Notes under the pieces: generated by a model
What the model saw: only the letters and a program-made list of their open reading frames with translations
Told to the model about the DNA's origin: nothing
Databases searched by the model: none
Assembly: GCF_028583425.1 (NCBI RefSeq)
Contig: NC_072794.1
Span: 25,541,232-25,605,231 of the forward strand
Direction: 5' to 3'
DNA length: 64,000 nt
DNA from: Eublepharis macularius
Taxonomy: Eukaryota > Chordata > Lepidosauria > Squamata > Eublepharidae
Position numbers and translations under genes: made by a program
Shown: positions 1 to 11,417 of the stretch, piece after piece
How positions within the stretch are numbered: position 1 is the stretch's first letter
Layout of the letters: every line of letters starts with the position of its first letter

Positions 1-976
1 CCAAGCCCCATCATTAGCAAGTTGCCTTTTGCAACTGAGCAGCCACTGGGTGGGCGCAGACGGAGATGGAAATCCCACAGTTTGGGGCGGGAGGGATTGA
101 CCTGCTCAGCCAAGGAACTCTGTTTCAGATTATCGCTCTCTAGAGCAGCACAGCAATCCAGGATTGCTGAGTTATGGTTGTATACTTAAGACAATGGCCT
201 GAATCTTTCAAGAGAAGTCCTGGTATTTGGGCACATACAAAAAATACAGTCACCAGAAAGGGCCTGCCACAAGCCAGTCTCGTGTTCCCGCTGCCCCCCG
301 CCAGTTGCCAGGGGGATCCCAACATAGCTTGACACGCTTAAATGGGTTTTTTTTTCACCACTTTAGTAGACATGTGCCAGGAAAGGTGTCACAAACTAAA
401 TTTCAGGCTGTTGTAAAAGGTAGAGATGAACAGGCAATGTTTTTTAAAGATAGTAATACTCCTACCAAAAATAGTATCTTCTCTTTGATAGAAGAGAAAG
501 GCTATGAGTGTACATGAGAGGAAAGGGTCTTAAATGCAACATTCAACCTCTTCAGACCACTCAAGATAGGCACACTGAAGGAACTTAAACCCTGAGTATC
601 TTTGGTAATGCAAAATGTTTGCCATCAACATGCATGTCAGACAATGCTGAGAAAGGTACTAAAAGACAGAAGTTGGAGGTTTCCATATTGGTGCAAAATA
701 AGCTCCAAAAATAAAAGCCATGCAATACCATGTATTAGAACCAACCAACATAATGCAAAACCATGTGCAAGCTTTCAAATACTCCAGGAGTCTTCATCAG
801 GCTGCATGTTTATATACAAAAAGGGAGAGGAAGAAAATAGATCAGGATTCTTGCCTGCGGCCTGTGTAGAATTATCTGGATTGATAAAGGGATGTTTGGT
901 AGAGCGCAGCTGGTAACAGGCCTACTGGGGAAAAGAGAGAACAGCTGCTTCCAACGGAAAAGACAAAGCCCCTCTT
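1..976. other. intergenic, no gene recognised
   Basis: No coding exon or full repeat was recognised. Around 755-825 a short stretch (CAAGCTTTCAAATACTCC... TCATCAGGCT) resembles a dispersed family also seen near 5870-5925 and 53890-53985; it reads like the boundary of an old interspersed repeat. Open frames here are short and lack recognisable domains. Confidence 0.5.
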
Positions 977-1190
977 TTCTCATTATTGGGGACCCAAAGT
1001 AGCTTACAACAGTCATCCCTTCTCCGTTTTATCCTTACAACAAACCTGTGAGGTAGATTCGGCTGAGTGTGTGTGACTGGCCCAATGTTACCCACCAAGC
1101 TCCCATGGAAAAGCAGAGATTTGAACCTGGGTTTCCTAGTCCAACTCTCAGACCAGTCTACCACAAATGTATCTTCCACATGCAGCACAA
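977..1190 (-). mobile_element. tRNA-derived SINE, degenerate, minus strand
   Basis: The plus strand reads as the reverse complement of a common squamate tRNA-SINE: a GGGGACCCAAAGTAGCTTAC start, a CCTGTGAGGTAG middle, ACTGGCCCAA, and ATTTGAACCTGGG, which is the reverse complement of a B box. The family recurs at least ten times in this window (13.8, 19.8, 20.5, 21.4, 25.3, 29.9, 37.3 and 61.8 kb on minus; 9.0 and 22.1-22.7 kb on plus). This copy is diverged, so it is old. Confidence 0.7.
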
Positions 1191-2194
1191 CACAGAGATA
1201 TCGTACTAGTCTGGATGGGGTCATATTCCCTGTCTCCATAAGGATCATCTACATAATTTGGTAGTTCCCTTAGATCAAACATTCCCCTTGGATCTCTGAG
1301 TGACTTTGGCTATGGTTAATTCATCAGCTGTATCATTTCCAAAGAAAGGAATATCTGCTTACTAGACTACTGCAATGCCCTTTTAGCCTTTTGGGGGCAA
1401 GTAAAGACCTTTCTTTTTTTAATTTGGCTTTCAGGGAACAAAGTATTTCAGGACTCGGTTTTGAGGTGAATAGGGGTCTAATTTGACTTGAGACTCGGGC
1501 AAGGAAGGGATACACTTCCTTTCCTGACCTGAAATGCTCCTGACAAGCTGTAGAGGGGCATTTTTGGTCAGGTCAGGATACTTGCGAAGGGGGAAGGACT
1601 TAACACCCCCTCCCTTCAGGCCACAATCTTCATTCAGATTGGCTCCCACATAGTTAATCATCACATTTTAAAATCTGCTGGTGGTTCTGTTCAATGGACT
1701 CCCAGTGCCTCGATTTTGCCCTCAGATCACAGTGTTATACGTACTTTTAAAAAAATCATGTGGTGTGGAACAATATCCTTGAAGCATTTTGAGAGTTCAG
1801 AATAGGATGAAAAGGCACAACAGAAACGTAATTCAATAAGCCAACTCTTCTGTGTTGTTGCCTTCTCCCCCCACCCCTTGCTTGGCAACAGGCATACAAA
1901 GCATTCCCAGTGGGAGGATGGATTAAGAACCTAAACGAACAACAAAGAATTAGGACTTTTGTCTTTAAATGCTCTTCCAAAGTGCCCTAGGAGGCCACAT
2001 TGGGTCATTTAATAGCGGCAGACCCAGTATACAAATAAGCAGTAAAACCCTAAGAACACTTTCCTGGGGATAAGTCCCACGGAACAGAACTCAGCAGAAT
2101 TTCAAGGATTGCTTCTGTAAGATACTATGGTATGAAATTCTGAGCTCAAAAGTCTATTTGCTATATGAATGCTATGTAGTATTATGATTAAGAT

Positions 2195-2644
2195 CAGGGG
2201 TTATTTCATAGAAAAAGAGCTGGAGGAACTCATGAGCATAACTCATGAGCATAACTTATTAGCATGTGCCACACTCCTTGACAGCACTGGAAATGTGTCA
2301 TTAGCATAACTGATTTGCATACGCCACACCCCCTGACATCACCTATCCCGGCTGTTTTGGACCTAATCCTGGCCGTTCAGGACCGAAATTGGGCTGAAAA
2401 TAGCAAAAAGGGGCTGAAAATGGCCAAAAAGAGGCCCAAAATGGTCAGGATTGGGCCACTGCTGAACAGGAGAGTGATCTACCACCTGTCAAGAGGCCTG
2501 ATCCGGGCCATTTCGGCCCCAATCCAGGATGAAATGGGCCCAAAATGGCCGAGAGTCAGGTGGGCAGGGCCACCTGACACGTGACTTCTTTGGGGGAACT
2601 GCCGGAACTGCATTCCTGTGCGTTCCCCCTCGAAATGAGCCCTG
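2195..2644 (+). mobile_element. hAT-like non-autonomous DNA transposon, 450 bp, with 8-bp target duplication
   Basis: The element starts CAGGGGTTATTTC and ends with the reverse complement of CAGGGCTCATTTC, giving a short imperfect terminal inverted repeat. It is flanked on both sides by the 8-bp direct repeat ATTAAGAT (2187-2194 and 2645-2652). A CAGGG terminus with an 8-bp duplication is the hAT signature. The inside is built of GC-rich GGCCCAAAATGGCC-like units and has no transposase. Plus strand is an arbitrary choice. The perfect duplication suggests a fairly recent insertion. Confidence 0.8.
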
Positions 2645-2652
2645 ATTAAGAT

Positions 2653-3462
2653 GATACATTTGTCCTTCTACAATCGTGATAACATTTTGACAGGACAATT
2701 AATAGCCCCAGAGAAAAATACCAAAGGCATTTACAAACACATCCCTTCATTAAGATCCACAAAAAGAAGTAACCCACACATTTACACCAAGGGTTGTCCT
2801 TTACTTTCAACCAGACAAAATGCATTCTGTCTACCGCTGTTCATTCTGAAAATGGCATGTTTTTTAAAAAAAAACTTGCCAGAGGTGCCAGATTTATCCT
2901 TCTCACCCAGACCAAATAGTTATTCCACTTTCCCTTAAGAGGACAACCAGCTGTTCCACTGCAGACTAAGGAGGGACCATGCAGAGAATGTAGCCCCCGG
3001 AAGCTTTCTTCTCCCTCCCAGCAACACGCTGGATTCCAAACTGCTGAGACAAGCTAAAGAAATGCTGCAGCCATGAATAGACGGAGTTATATTTTCCTAG
3101 GACAATGTGGGCTGAGCATGCAGGGTCATCTCAGGTCATTCTTCCATAAGGTAATAAAGGTACAGGAAAAAACCTCCATCCGGGCTCAACTACCCAGGCA
3201 TCCCTCTCCATTTGGAGGGGGGGGCAGACTATAACAGCAAGGATTGCTTTATCAAGAAGGAAAATGGGATGCGGGGAAGAAGAGAGAATCTTTAACCCTT
3301 TCTGCCCCTGTGGTTTTCTCACTGGAAAACGCCAACCAAGAACTGCTTGGGGTACCTGTTAAGCGCAGCAGTAAAAACAGTTCAAGAGTGAGTTTATCCA
3401 GAGAGAAAATAAAAGGGGAGGGAAAGATTAACATTTCCCTCCTTCCCTCTCCCCCTCCATTG
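2653..3462. other. intergenic, nothing recognised
   Basis: No exon, RNA gene or bounded repeat was identified. A G run lies at about 3218-3225. Open frames are short and have no known domain. Confidence 0.5.
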
Positions 3463-3935
3463 CTGTTGTCCTTGATAAAGCAATCCTAACACTTAAATTG
3501 ACCTCTGTTGGGTTGGGACCAACATACCTGAAGAAACTGCCGTAGGAACTAACCTGGCCACAACAGTCATCTTTAGAGGCCCTGCTTTGAGTGTCTCTGC
3601 CTTCTGAGATTTGGCAGCTGGCAACCTGGGAGAGGGCCTTCTCAGTGCTGGCACCAAAACTCTGGACCTCTCCCTCCAGGGAACTTCGCCTGTCTCCTCC
3701 TGTTGCCATCTTTTTTTGTTTTGCTTGGCATTCCCGCAATGATCCCTCTTCCCTACCAACATTTTAACTGTCTTTTTTATGGTTTGTATTTAAGTTTTGA
3801 TTTTAAGTTATCTGTTCGTTTTAATGGCTTTTGAGATTTTAATCTGTATGGTTTAATTGTGTTCGCTGCCTTGGTAGCCCTGCAAGAGCTGAACAGCATG
3901 GTAAATATCTTATTAATAAATATATAAATTCAAAG
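3463..3935 (+). mobile_element. 3' end of a non-LTR retrotransposon (CR1/L2-like), degenerate
   Basis: The stretch around 3600-3690 has the GGGAGAGGGCCTTCTCAGTG and CTCTGGACCTCTCCC sequence typical of the last part of a squamate LINE ORF2. It is followed by a T-rich 3' UTR and a tail AATAAATATATAAAT near 3915-3930. Clade assignment is from memory of such tails and is tentative. The reading frame is broken and no complete domain remains. Confidence 0.5.
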
Positions 3936-4211
3936 TGCTGGTTATTAGCTTTAAGGCTGAGACTCTTAAAGTACCACTTCCTCCTTTACTGCCCAGTTTG
4001 CCAGCTCAGATATGCCTCCCTAGTCCACTCTGTGCCCCTGCCAGAAAAGGTAAGACAAATGGCAACTGCAGCTAGGGAGTCTTCAACGGCATTGCCTTGC
4101 TTTTGGTATTCACTCCCCCTTAAGATTCACCTGGCACCTTTCTTATTTTCCTTTGGGCACCAGGCCAAAACAACTGAGGCGGCTTATTAGTTCTTTTATG
4201 GTCTGCTTTGG

Positions 4212-4474
4212 GCATCCCAGTTTGGTGAAGTGGTTAAGAGCAGGGGACTCTAATCTGGAGAGCCGGGTTTGATTCCTCACTCATCCGCCTGAAGCCAGCT
4301 GGGTGACCTTGGATCGGTCACAGCTCTCTCTCTGAGCTCTCTCAGCCCCACCCACCTCACAGGGTGTTTTGTTGTGGGGATAATAATGACATACTTTGCA
4401 AACCACTCTGAGTGGGCATTAAGATGTCCTGAAGGGTGGTATATAAATTGAATGTTGTTGTTGTTATTATTATG
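4212..4474 (+). mobile_element. tRNA-derived SINE (GGCGGTATATAAAT-tail family)
   Basis: The 5' part reads TTTGGTGAAGTGGTTAAGAG and CCGGGTTTGATTCC, matching pol III A and B boxes. The body contains GCTGGGTGACCTTGG and CACCTCACAGGGTG. The 3' part is CTGAAGGGTGGTATATAAAT followed by a TTG/TTA microsatellite tail. Copies of the same family are at 24.67 and 53.04 kb. Confidence 0.85.
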
Positions 4475-5632
4475 CGGGCATTTTATAACTATTCTTTTTG
4501 GGTTGTTCAATGTTTGTTTGCTGTAGTTATACTTTAAGAATAGACACTTGGGATCAGAGGAAATGTTTTTGCTCTTCCCCCACCAGTACCTGAAGAATGC
4601 CACTACCCATACATACATTCCCATTCTCCAAGATGAGCCTAAATTTTTGGGCCTCCCTTTGGAATTATATTTAGCAGCCTTACGGAAAGCATTGTAGCAT
4701 CAGCTAGAAACATATTTCTTCCAGGTGGCCCTTTTAAGTTGAGTTCTTACTAAGGCTTTAAATGCTATTGAATAAAATGCAATGTTGTTAGATCTATATT
4801 CATATTTTATTAATTTGCGATCCACCTGGAGTGCTTAAAGTGGAAAAACGGCATATAAAAGGTCTGAGCAATGAAGATAAATAGCAGCCTGGCCTGCACA
4901 TGTGGCTGGAAATCTTACAGGCAGATCATGAAGGCAGCTGTACCTTGTATTTAGCCTTACCAGGTGTCTGCTTATGGCAGGCAATCTCCCAGCAATCGGT
5001 ACCTCTGCCCATCGATCACCAGCTGATCAGCGGGAGGAGGCAGGCCAGGGAAATGGGGGCATGTGCCTGTCATCCCTATATGACGACATCAATTCCAGTG
5101 TGATCCAGAAGCGACAGTACCGCCCACTAATTGTTAAAGAATCAGCCCCAGTGTGATGCTGTCACTTCCGGGTCGCACTGGAAGAGAAATCATTGCGGAG
5201 ACAATGGGTGCGTGCGCCCTAAGTTCCCACCTTCCACTGGTTTCCAGGGGGACTTGACAACCCTACTTGTATTCAGAGAAGCTCTGCCAATGAACTCAGA
5301 GGCTCCATCAAGCCTCCCGGACTAATAGCAGTTGATGGATCTATCCTCCATGAATTTGTATAATCCTTTCTAAAGCCCCCTAAGCCAGTGATCATCACCA
5401 TTTACCGCTTGATTCTATTAACTCTACAAACTGTCCCTAATAGCTCATGAACCAGAAGCAGGGACCGATGAGCCCTCATTAACAGTTAAAGAGGATGTAG
5501 GTAACTGCCCGGGTCCAGAGCAAAAATCTGAATGAAAGCTATGGAATGCCTCTTATTATGACCAGAAATGAACAAAAAGGGACACCGCGTAGTAAGAGCA
5601 ACCGCAAAGAACAAACCTACTGCGGTAACATC
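4475..5632. other. intergenic, with an old LINE-like tail
   Basis: The stretch 4640-4875 (GCATTGTAGCATCAGCTAG ... GATCCACCTGGAGTGCTTAAAG ... GGCATATAAAAGG) looks like another worn LINE 3' end. Around 5150-5180 a CACTTCCGGGTCGCAC stretch recalls the GC-rich cores of DNA transposons seen at 25.1 kb. No exon was recognised. Confidence 0.4.
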
Positions 5633-5848
5633 AAAGTCAAGGTAGTGAAAGCACTTGAACAGTTATATACAAAGCCTTTATAACTTATAACACACAACCA
5701 AGAGACACAACAGTCATAAGTTCTCCAATGACTGTGAGAACTTACACACATGACTGTGTTGCGCGACTCTTGGTTGTGTGTTACAAGTTATAAAGGCTTT
5801 GTAACACACAGTATATAACTGTTTAAGTGCTTTCAGTACCTTGACTTT
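5633..5848. mobile_element. 216-bp foldback (palindromic) element
   Basis: The left arm starts AAAGTCAAGGTAGTGAAAGC and the right arm ends with its near-exact inverse, GCTTTCAGTACCTTGACTTT. The pairing runs almost to the centre: TTATAACACACAACCAAGAG at 5685-5704 against CTCTTGGTTGTGTGTTAC at about 5766-5783. The right arm carries about 10 extra bases. No target duplication could be read. It codes for nothing and would form a long hairpin if transcribed. Confidence 0.7.
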
Positions 5849-6189
5849 TATTATGACCAAGCAAAATGACACAAAGCGGTGTGCAAACTTTTTGAGTTCT
5901 CCAGAACTCTTTATCAGGCTGGTTGTTTAAAAAATGTTGAGGGGGGGGGAGAGAGAACAGAACACAAGATGCTGAGGTGTGTATCCTATCCTAGAGCAAT
6001 CCTATGGAATTGTTCCTCAAGATATTGTACGTTGTGGTTAGACAGCTCCTCTATTATCAGGAGCCTCTTTGCTTTCCACAACCCCCTCAGACAGCCAAAC
6101 TCTACAATAAATATTCTGTGAGGCATATGGTTGAAGCCAAAGTGGAGGCAAGCTCCGCTGCTTGTCTCCTGTTGAGGGGGATAGAGAAA

Positions 6190-6418
6190 AACCCCTCACC
6201 TCCAGTTTTCTTCATCAATATATTAAATGTTGTCTGCCCGCCCTCATCTCAGAGGATGTTTTTGGTCAGGGTTGAGCAATATAGATTGCCGCCAAATTTT
6301 GTGTAAATTGTTTTTTATGCTTTTAATGTTGATTTTATTGTAAACTTACTTATGTTGTGATCTGCTCTGAACCCATTCACAGGGAAAGCAGATAATAAAT
6401 CCAATAAGTAAATAAAAT
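6190..6418 (+). mobile_element. LINE 3' tail, degenerate
   Basis: A T-rich stretch passes into GTTGTGATCTGCTCTGAACCC and then AAGCAGATAATAAATCC and AAGTAAATAAAA. This is the GC-poor 3' end pattern of squamate CR1/L2-like elements (degenerate 'ccgccctgagcccac...ggcgggatataaat' motif followed by an AAAT-type tail). No coding remnant was recognised upstream. Confidence 0.45.
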
Positions 6419-7465
6419 TTGCATCTCCTAGGACTAAGAGACCAGATACAAGGAACATGCATTCAAAGGGAGTGAGGTAGTCTGAAGCGTTAGAGCCGAG
6501 GAACTAATAGGTGTCTAGAAAGATTACATGGATGCATGTGAACATCACGGAAATATTTCTTGTTTTACTTTCAGGGCTGTATCTGGAGTAGGCTACGGAG
6601 AGTCATTTCTGCCCATTCAGCTTGGAAAGCGTCTCATCTCTGAAACTGAGGTAATTTTAGCAATGACCACTAAATGCCTTCAAGTTGCTAGTGGCAGGGT
6701 GGAGCTTCTGATTTCCTCTGACGTCCTCCCTCAGTAATTTCCACAGGACACACCCCAGGGTTATTTTTAATCACTTTCCTTCATTCGTTAGACACTTGCC
6801 TAAGAGGTCTATTTGAGATCTGTTAGCCAGCTTCTTCGGCATGTAGGCTTAAGCCTATGACTCAGTTCTTACTCATAAGGTAGTTTACCTGGTTTTGGTC
6901 TATGCTGCCATAGGCTACAAGCAGGGGCTCCCATGCACAAACGCTCTTCCATAAAACAGAACAATTCCTCAGCAGTGCCAGTCCTCCAGCTAAGCCATGC
7001 AAGCAACAGCGTAATCAGGAGGATGTGGATGCCATGCCAGGACTCAACTGGCATCACGTTCTAGGCCTTCATTGCCACCAGCTAGGTCGAAACCAACTCA
7101 ACGTCACTTAGACCCAACCACTAGCAACAGGCGCAGAAAGTGATGAGGCAAGCATAGAGGTGGCAAAAAACCTTAAACCAGCTTCGCATGTTCTAGAGAT
7201 AGCTAGGTTAGGACCTCCTCCCTGACACATAGCATTCTATGTGCAGGGTGTTTATATAGAGTAATATTCAAACACACCAAATATTTATTGTGCTTGCAGG
7301 TTGGTTGAGCCCTGTCACAGATGTACTGCCTCACTGAGGACATGTCTGTCAGGCAATCATCTCAACCTTCTACTGAGTAGGCACAAAGGAAGCAAGCCAA
7401 AAATAGGATCACAACTTATTTTAAAGGTACCTGGAAGTTAGTTACACTTCTAAGCACTATGAGAC
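6419..7465. other. intergenic, nothing clear
   Basis: No exon or RNA gene was recognised. The stretch 7060-7140 (AGGTCGAAACCAACTCAACG) looks like the tail of a LINE-mobilised SINE, but is too worn to name. Confidence 0.4.
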
Positions 7466-7473
7466 ACTACAAG

Positions 7474-7838
7474 TAGAGATGGGCATGAGCCAGGAAAATT
7501 CCAAACCGTGCGGTTCGTCCCATTTCATGAACCATGAACTTTCGCAAACTTGCCCTGGTTCACGAACCAGTCCATTTTGTTCCTGAAAGTCACTTCCAGG
7601 GCAGCAGCAGATCTGCAGAAAGCCCATTCTCCGCCCCACCCCACCCGTTGCCTAGGAAACTGATTGATCGGCACCAGGTTCTCTGCAGTGACAAACCAAA
7701 AAACAAACCAAATTAACTGGCCCAAAGTTCGTGGCAGTTCATCAGAAATGGGCTCTAACAAACCGCCGGTTCACAAACCACAAACTGGCCCGATTCGTGA
7801 CAAACTTTGGTTTGTATTTCGGTTCATGCTCATCTCTA
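7474..7838 (+). mobile_element. hAT-like palindromic element, TAGAGATG termini, 365 bp
   Basis: It begins TAGAGATGGGCATGA and ends TTCATGCTCATCTCTA, a terminal inverted repeat. The flanks are ACTACAAG (7466-7473) and ACTACAGG (7839-7846), an 8-bp target duplication with one change. The arms are rich in GGTTCGTG/CACGAACC units that can fold back. The core carries TTGCCTAGGAAACTGATTGA and ATCGGCACCAGG. A second copy lies at 16742-17124 in the opposite orientation. There is no transposase. Confidence 0.85.
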
Positions 7839-8152
7839 ACTACAGGCCTTGATCGAGCTGCAGCTAGTACTTTCTTTAGCCACAAAACCACTTCTATTAG
7901 ATGTCACATGGGCAATAAGGCACACAGTGAGAGTAAAGGTCTAATGGCCAGTATTATTGACTACTTCTAATGCTATGGACACTTAAGGAGTTCTGTTGAT
8001 TTCCCTGCATATTAGTATTCAACAGAAGTGTCAGGCTGGTATCTTGCAGCCAGGGTGTCATACAAGCAGCCATTCCACTCCTGCAGAATATGGTACAGGA
8101 CCCAGACTTCAACTTCCAGAGAAACTCAGACTTTGCTTTTACTTAAATCTAA

Positions 8153-8340
8153 ACCAGTGTCAGTGATCTCCAATTTGGCACCTACCCATTCATTTCCTGG
8201 CATCCACTTCTTTCCTCCCAAAACAAAGAGCTACTCCTGGCTCTCCTCCACTTCACTGGAGCAGGAGATGCTTCAGAACAGTCCAGGAGGGATTACATTT
8301 GTGTCTGCAAGAAGCACACAGGAATATCCTGTTGCAAATT
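8153..8340 (+). repeat. dispersed repeat (AGCAGGAGATGCTTCAGAA family)
   Basis: The segment with GATCTCCAATTTGGCACC and TGGAGCAGGAGATGCTTCAG matches a segment at 20030-20410, which keeps the same order of blocks. Part of the 3' block of that longer copy recurs near 55535-55640. Class unknown; probably an old retroposon or DNA transposon fragment. Confidence 0.45.
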
Positions 8341-8969
8341 ATTGCTAAAGTGCATTGGAAGTGTACTGAAAAGTGCATTACCCAGCATGTGTGAAAGCAG
8401 CCTTTTATTCCTGGTCCTTTTAACTGCAGCCAGAGATTCAGTAGGTGAACACTGATACACTGCTAAGCGGGGGAGGAGGCTGAGGAAGGGCTGAAGAGAG
8501 TCCATAAGGATAAGCAATAGACAAGATGCCACACCCATGAAGGCAGCATTTCTCCATTCCAGATTGTTTGCACCAGTCTTTGCACCAGATTGCTTGCAAA
8601 GAGGCAAGGTATACAGGGACACTCATACATAACAGGCACACTGTATAGTTAAGCCCTGAGCTGCTCCATAGCTCTATGAATTATCCATATGGAACACTGA
8701 AGGATATCAAAACCATGAGTAGATTGCAGCACACAGCAGCTGGAGAACAAGCCCTTCTAAAAAAGCAAAGACTCGCTTCAGTTGCTTTTTGTTAAGGGCT
8801 CTCATTTCAAGTGTTCCCACCCATGCAGGTCTCTACATTTGTTCTACATCTCTAGCCACCAACTTCTGCCCAAACACAGAAGATGGGTAAATGCATATAA
8901 AAGCCCGATTCAGCGTTCCTCTGGACCGAGCCATCTAGAGGACCAGAGGAGTGATGGGTAGATATTTAC

Positions 8970-9180
8970 TTCACTGACAGTTTGAGTGACAGAGGTTTGA
9001 GTGTCAGCCTAGGATCTGGGAGATCCCCCATATGGCCATGGAAGTTCACTAGATGACCTTGGGCCACGTTTTCCAACCTATCTCACCGGGTGGTTGCAAG
9101 AATAAAACAGGAGAGGAGAATGATGTAAGCTGTTTTAAGTTCTCCACTGGAGACAAAAGCAGGGTATAAGTTATATGAAA
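8970..9180 (+). mobile_element. tRNA-derived SINE, plus strand, diverged
   Basis: Recognised by TCAGCCTAGGATCTGGGAGA, GATGACCTTGGGCCA, CTATCTCACCGGGTGG, GAGAGGAGAATGATGTAAGC and a GCAGGGTATAAGTTATA end, the plus-strand order of the same SINE family seen inverted at 977-1190. The 5' tRNA-like part is badly worn. Confidence 0.6.
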
Positions 9181-10293
9181 AAATGAACAATTCCCCACCA
9201 AACAGAAGGACCCCTTTTTCCTTTTAAGTGATCAAACCCATATTCTGTTGCACAGCCCCAGCCAGCCCTCCTTCCTTCAACTTGTTTTCCCTTCCGTCTG
9301 CTGGTGGGAAGGTGGGATTGGGGCAGAGCTTCCAGATTTGGCTCTGTGGAGAGCCACCCATGGCACCAGCTGGTCTACAAAGACAACTATTTGTATAGAT
9401 AGTATCTCATATAAAATAGTAGGGATCCAGAGGAAAGCCAAGTTGAGATAAAGGAAGAACTTGAATTGATTTAAATAGAGCTTTGCTGCAAAGTGGTTTA
9501 TTTTTTTAAAGGCCCTTAAGTACAATTTTTTTTGGTTGAGCAGATAGATTGAAGGGAGGTCTGGCCAAATTCACACATGCCACTCCCATAGCAAGAGCAT
9601 CAACCAGTGGTAACTTGTAGTCATCACCCAGCCTTCACTTATAAAAGACTACCACCAGCTTTCACATGATCTCCAACAGAACTCTTTTCAGTGGAGACAG
9701 TCCGCTCATTCCTCCGATCACAGAATACTAAGGCAACGAGGGAATTATTTGCATGTGTGAATTAGTCCTCTGCATCACACTCAGCAGAGGCTGAATTATC
9801 CTGGACTTGCACAAAACCCCCACCAGAGTAATGACTCAAGAACAAACAAAAGTTCTATTATGATGTTCAGTTCTCTGCCATTTTACTATGCTTAAGAGCG
9901 CAGCAGAGACTTAACACTGGTTCCTCTTCTCTCGATGTTTAGGTTCATCCTAACTCGGTTCTCGAGCCAAGCCACCAGAGCAACCGCTCAGGGCTGCCCA
10001 GTGAGAAGTGTACTGATCCACAACAGCCATGCAACTGTCTCCCAGTTAGCAGCAGCATGGGAAGTAGCAGGCATATCACCTCCTGGGCCTGCACTACCAT
10101 CTGGGTCCAACCCAAGTCCGGGCAACACCACCACAGGCTCAGGCAATGATGGTTGTACCTTGACTGGAACCTGATCTTAACATAAGAAACCACTGCTCTG
10201 GACACCTAATTAATAGGATAAGCCAGGGAAGTATTAGCCAAGCTATGACAGAAGAGTCCACTCCTCACATCAGATGGGAGCAGCTCAGACTCT
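9181..10293. other. intergenic, nothing recognised
   Basis: No exon, bounded repeat or RNA gene was found. Open frames around 9935-10205 overlap on both strands and carry no domain. Confidence 0.45.
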
Positions 10294-10384
10294 CGAAAGC
10301 TCACACCCTGGAAATCTAGTTGGTCTTTAAGATGCTACTGGACCCATCTCTTGCTCTTCTACTACAGACCAACACAGCTGAAAC
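10294..10384 (-). repeat. dispersed repeat with AGTCCAGTAGCACC core, minus strand
   Basis: The plus strand reads ACTCTCGAAAGCTC, GGAAATCTAGTTGGTC, TTTAAGATGCTACTGGACC and CAGACCAACACAGCTG. On the minus strand this gives CAGCTGTGTTGGTCTG ... GGTCCAGTAGCATC. The family is scattered, often as inverted pairs, with a cluster at 33.9-37.7 kb. No coding capacity. Confidence 0.65.
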
Positions 10385-10734
10385 TACAATACCCTTGGAT
10401 TATTCTTTTTATGACCTGTGCAGTTTCAGATGCAATTAGGAGATGGGAGAGGCAGAGGGACTTCCCACTGGAGAGGGAAACCGGCTTCCCCAGGGCAATA
10501 ACTTCTGAGTCATCCCTGAAGCGCCAACATTGTAGAGGGGACACTCATTACACATACACACACACTTCACTTAGGTATTTCTGCCTGCAACTCAGCTGAG
10601 CAGCAGTGGACAACGGGAGCTGGGGGAGATCCTCAGCTCAAAAAGGGCAACAGCAAAAGTGCACACGATTGTGGTGTTGATTCTTAACAGGAGAAAAAGC
10701 GACATCACATAAATGCATGAACAAGCAAGACACA

Positions 10735-11100
10735 ATCATATACTGAATCAGACTATCAGTCCATCAAGGTCAGTATTGTCTACTCAGCCCGGCGGCAGCT
10801 CTCCTGGGTTCCAGGTAGAGGTCTTTCAACATCACCTCCTACCTGGCCCTAACTCGATTAAATCTGGAACCTTCTGCATGCAAAGCAGAGGCTCTCCACT
10901 GGTTACCTTACCCAGAGTCACCTCCTTGGTAGATCGAGGTCAGAAGGGTTTAGTCTGGCTGGCAGCGGCTCTCCAGGATCTCAAGCGGAGAAAACTTCCA
11001 CATCACCTGCTGCCTGAGCCTTTTAAGTGGGGATGCTGAGAACAGAACCTGGGACTTCTTGTGTGCAAAACAGATGCTTTAGCAGTGAGCCAGTCTCATC
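10735..11100 (-). mobile_element. two tRNA-derived SINE copies in tandem, minus strand
   Basis: Two units of one SINE lie head to tail, about 10735-10915 and 10935-11100. Shared blocks are AGTCCATCAAGGTCAGTATT / CTGGCAGCGGCTCTCCAGG, CACCTCCTACCTGGCC / CACCTGCTGCCTGAGCC, and ACCTGGGACTTCTTGTGTGC with an inverted B box. The tRNA-like head (TGGCTCACTGCTAAAGCATC on minus) is at the right end of the second unit. A third copy is at 35755-35960. No intact cloverleaf is present, so this is not a functional tRNA gene. Confidence 0.75.
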
Positions 11101-11417
11101 CCCTGACATCAGACCTACGAGCACAGAGAAGTTAGCTTAGGCATGTTGCCTATTCACGGCAGCATAGTCCGCCCAAAAGAAATTTTCCTTCACCTCCTGG
11201 CCAAAAAGATGCTCAGCTCTGAAGGGACTACCTTATTCATTCACACCTCCTTGGTCTCTACTGGTGATTACAAGGTAATGGATTTGACATACCCCCCCTC
11301 CCCTTTTCCTAGTCACTGGAAAGAGCAAAAGAGCATTCACATTCTTCTTCACTCATGCGCTTGTCTAGCTGCCAAACTAAGATACTGCAGAAACCACAAG
11401 AGAACAGCGTCAAAATA
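11101..11417. other. spacer downstream of IER5
   Basis: Short unique-looking sequence between the SINE pair and the probable IER5 mRNA end. No exon or repeat was recognised. Confidence 0.4.

Noticed and set aside
10735-11100. tRNA genes
   Set aside because: Only box-like motifs remain, with no cloverleaf; these are SINE heads.
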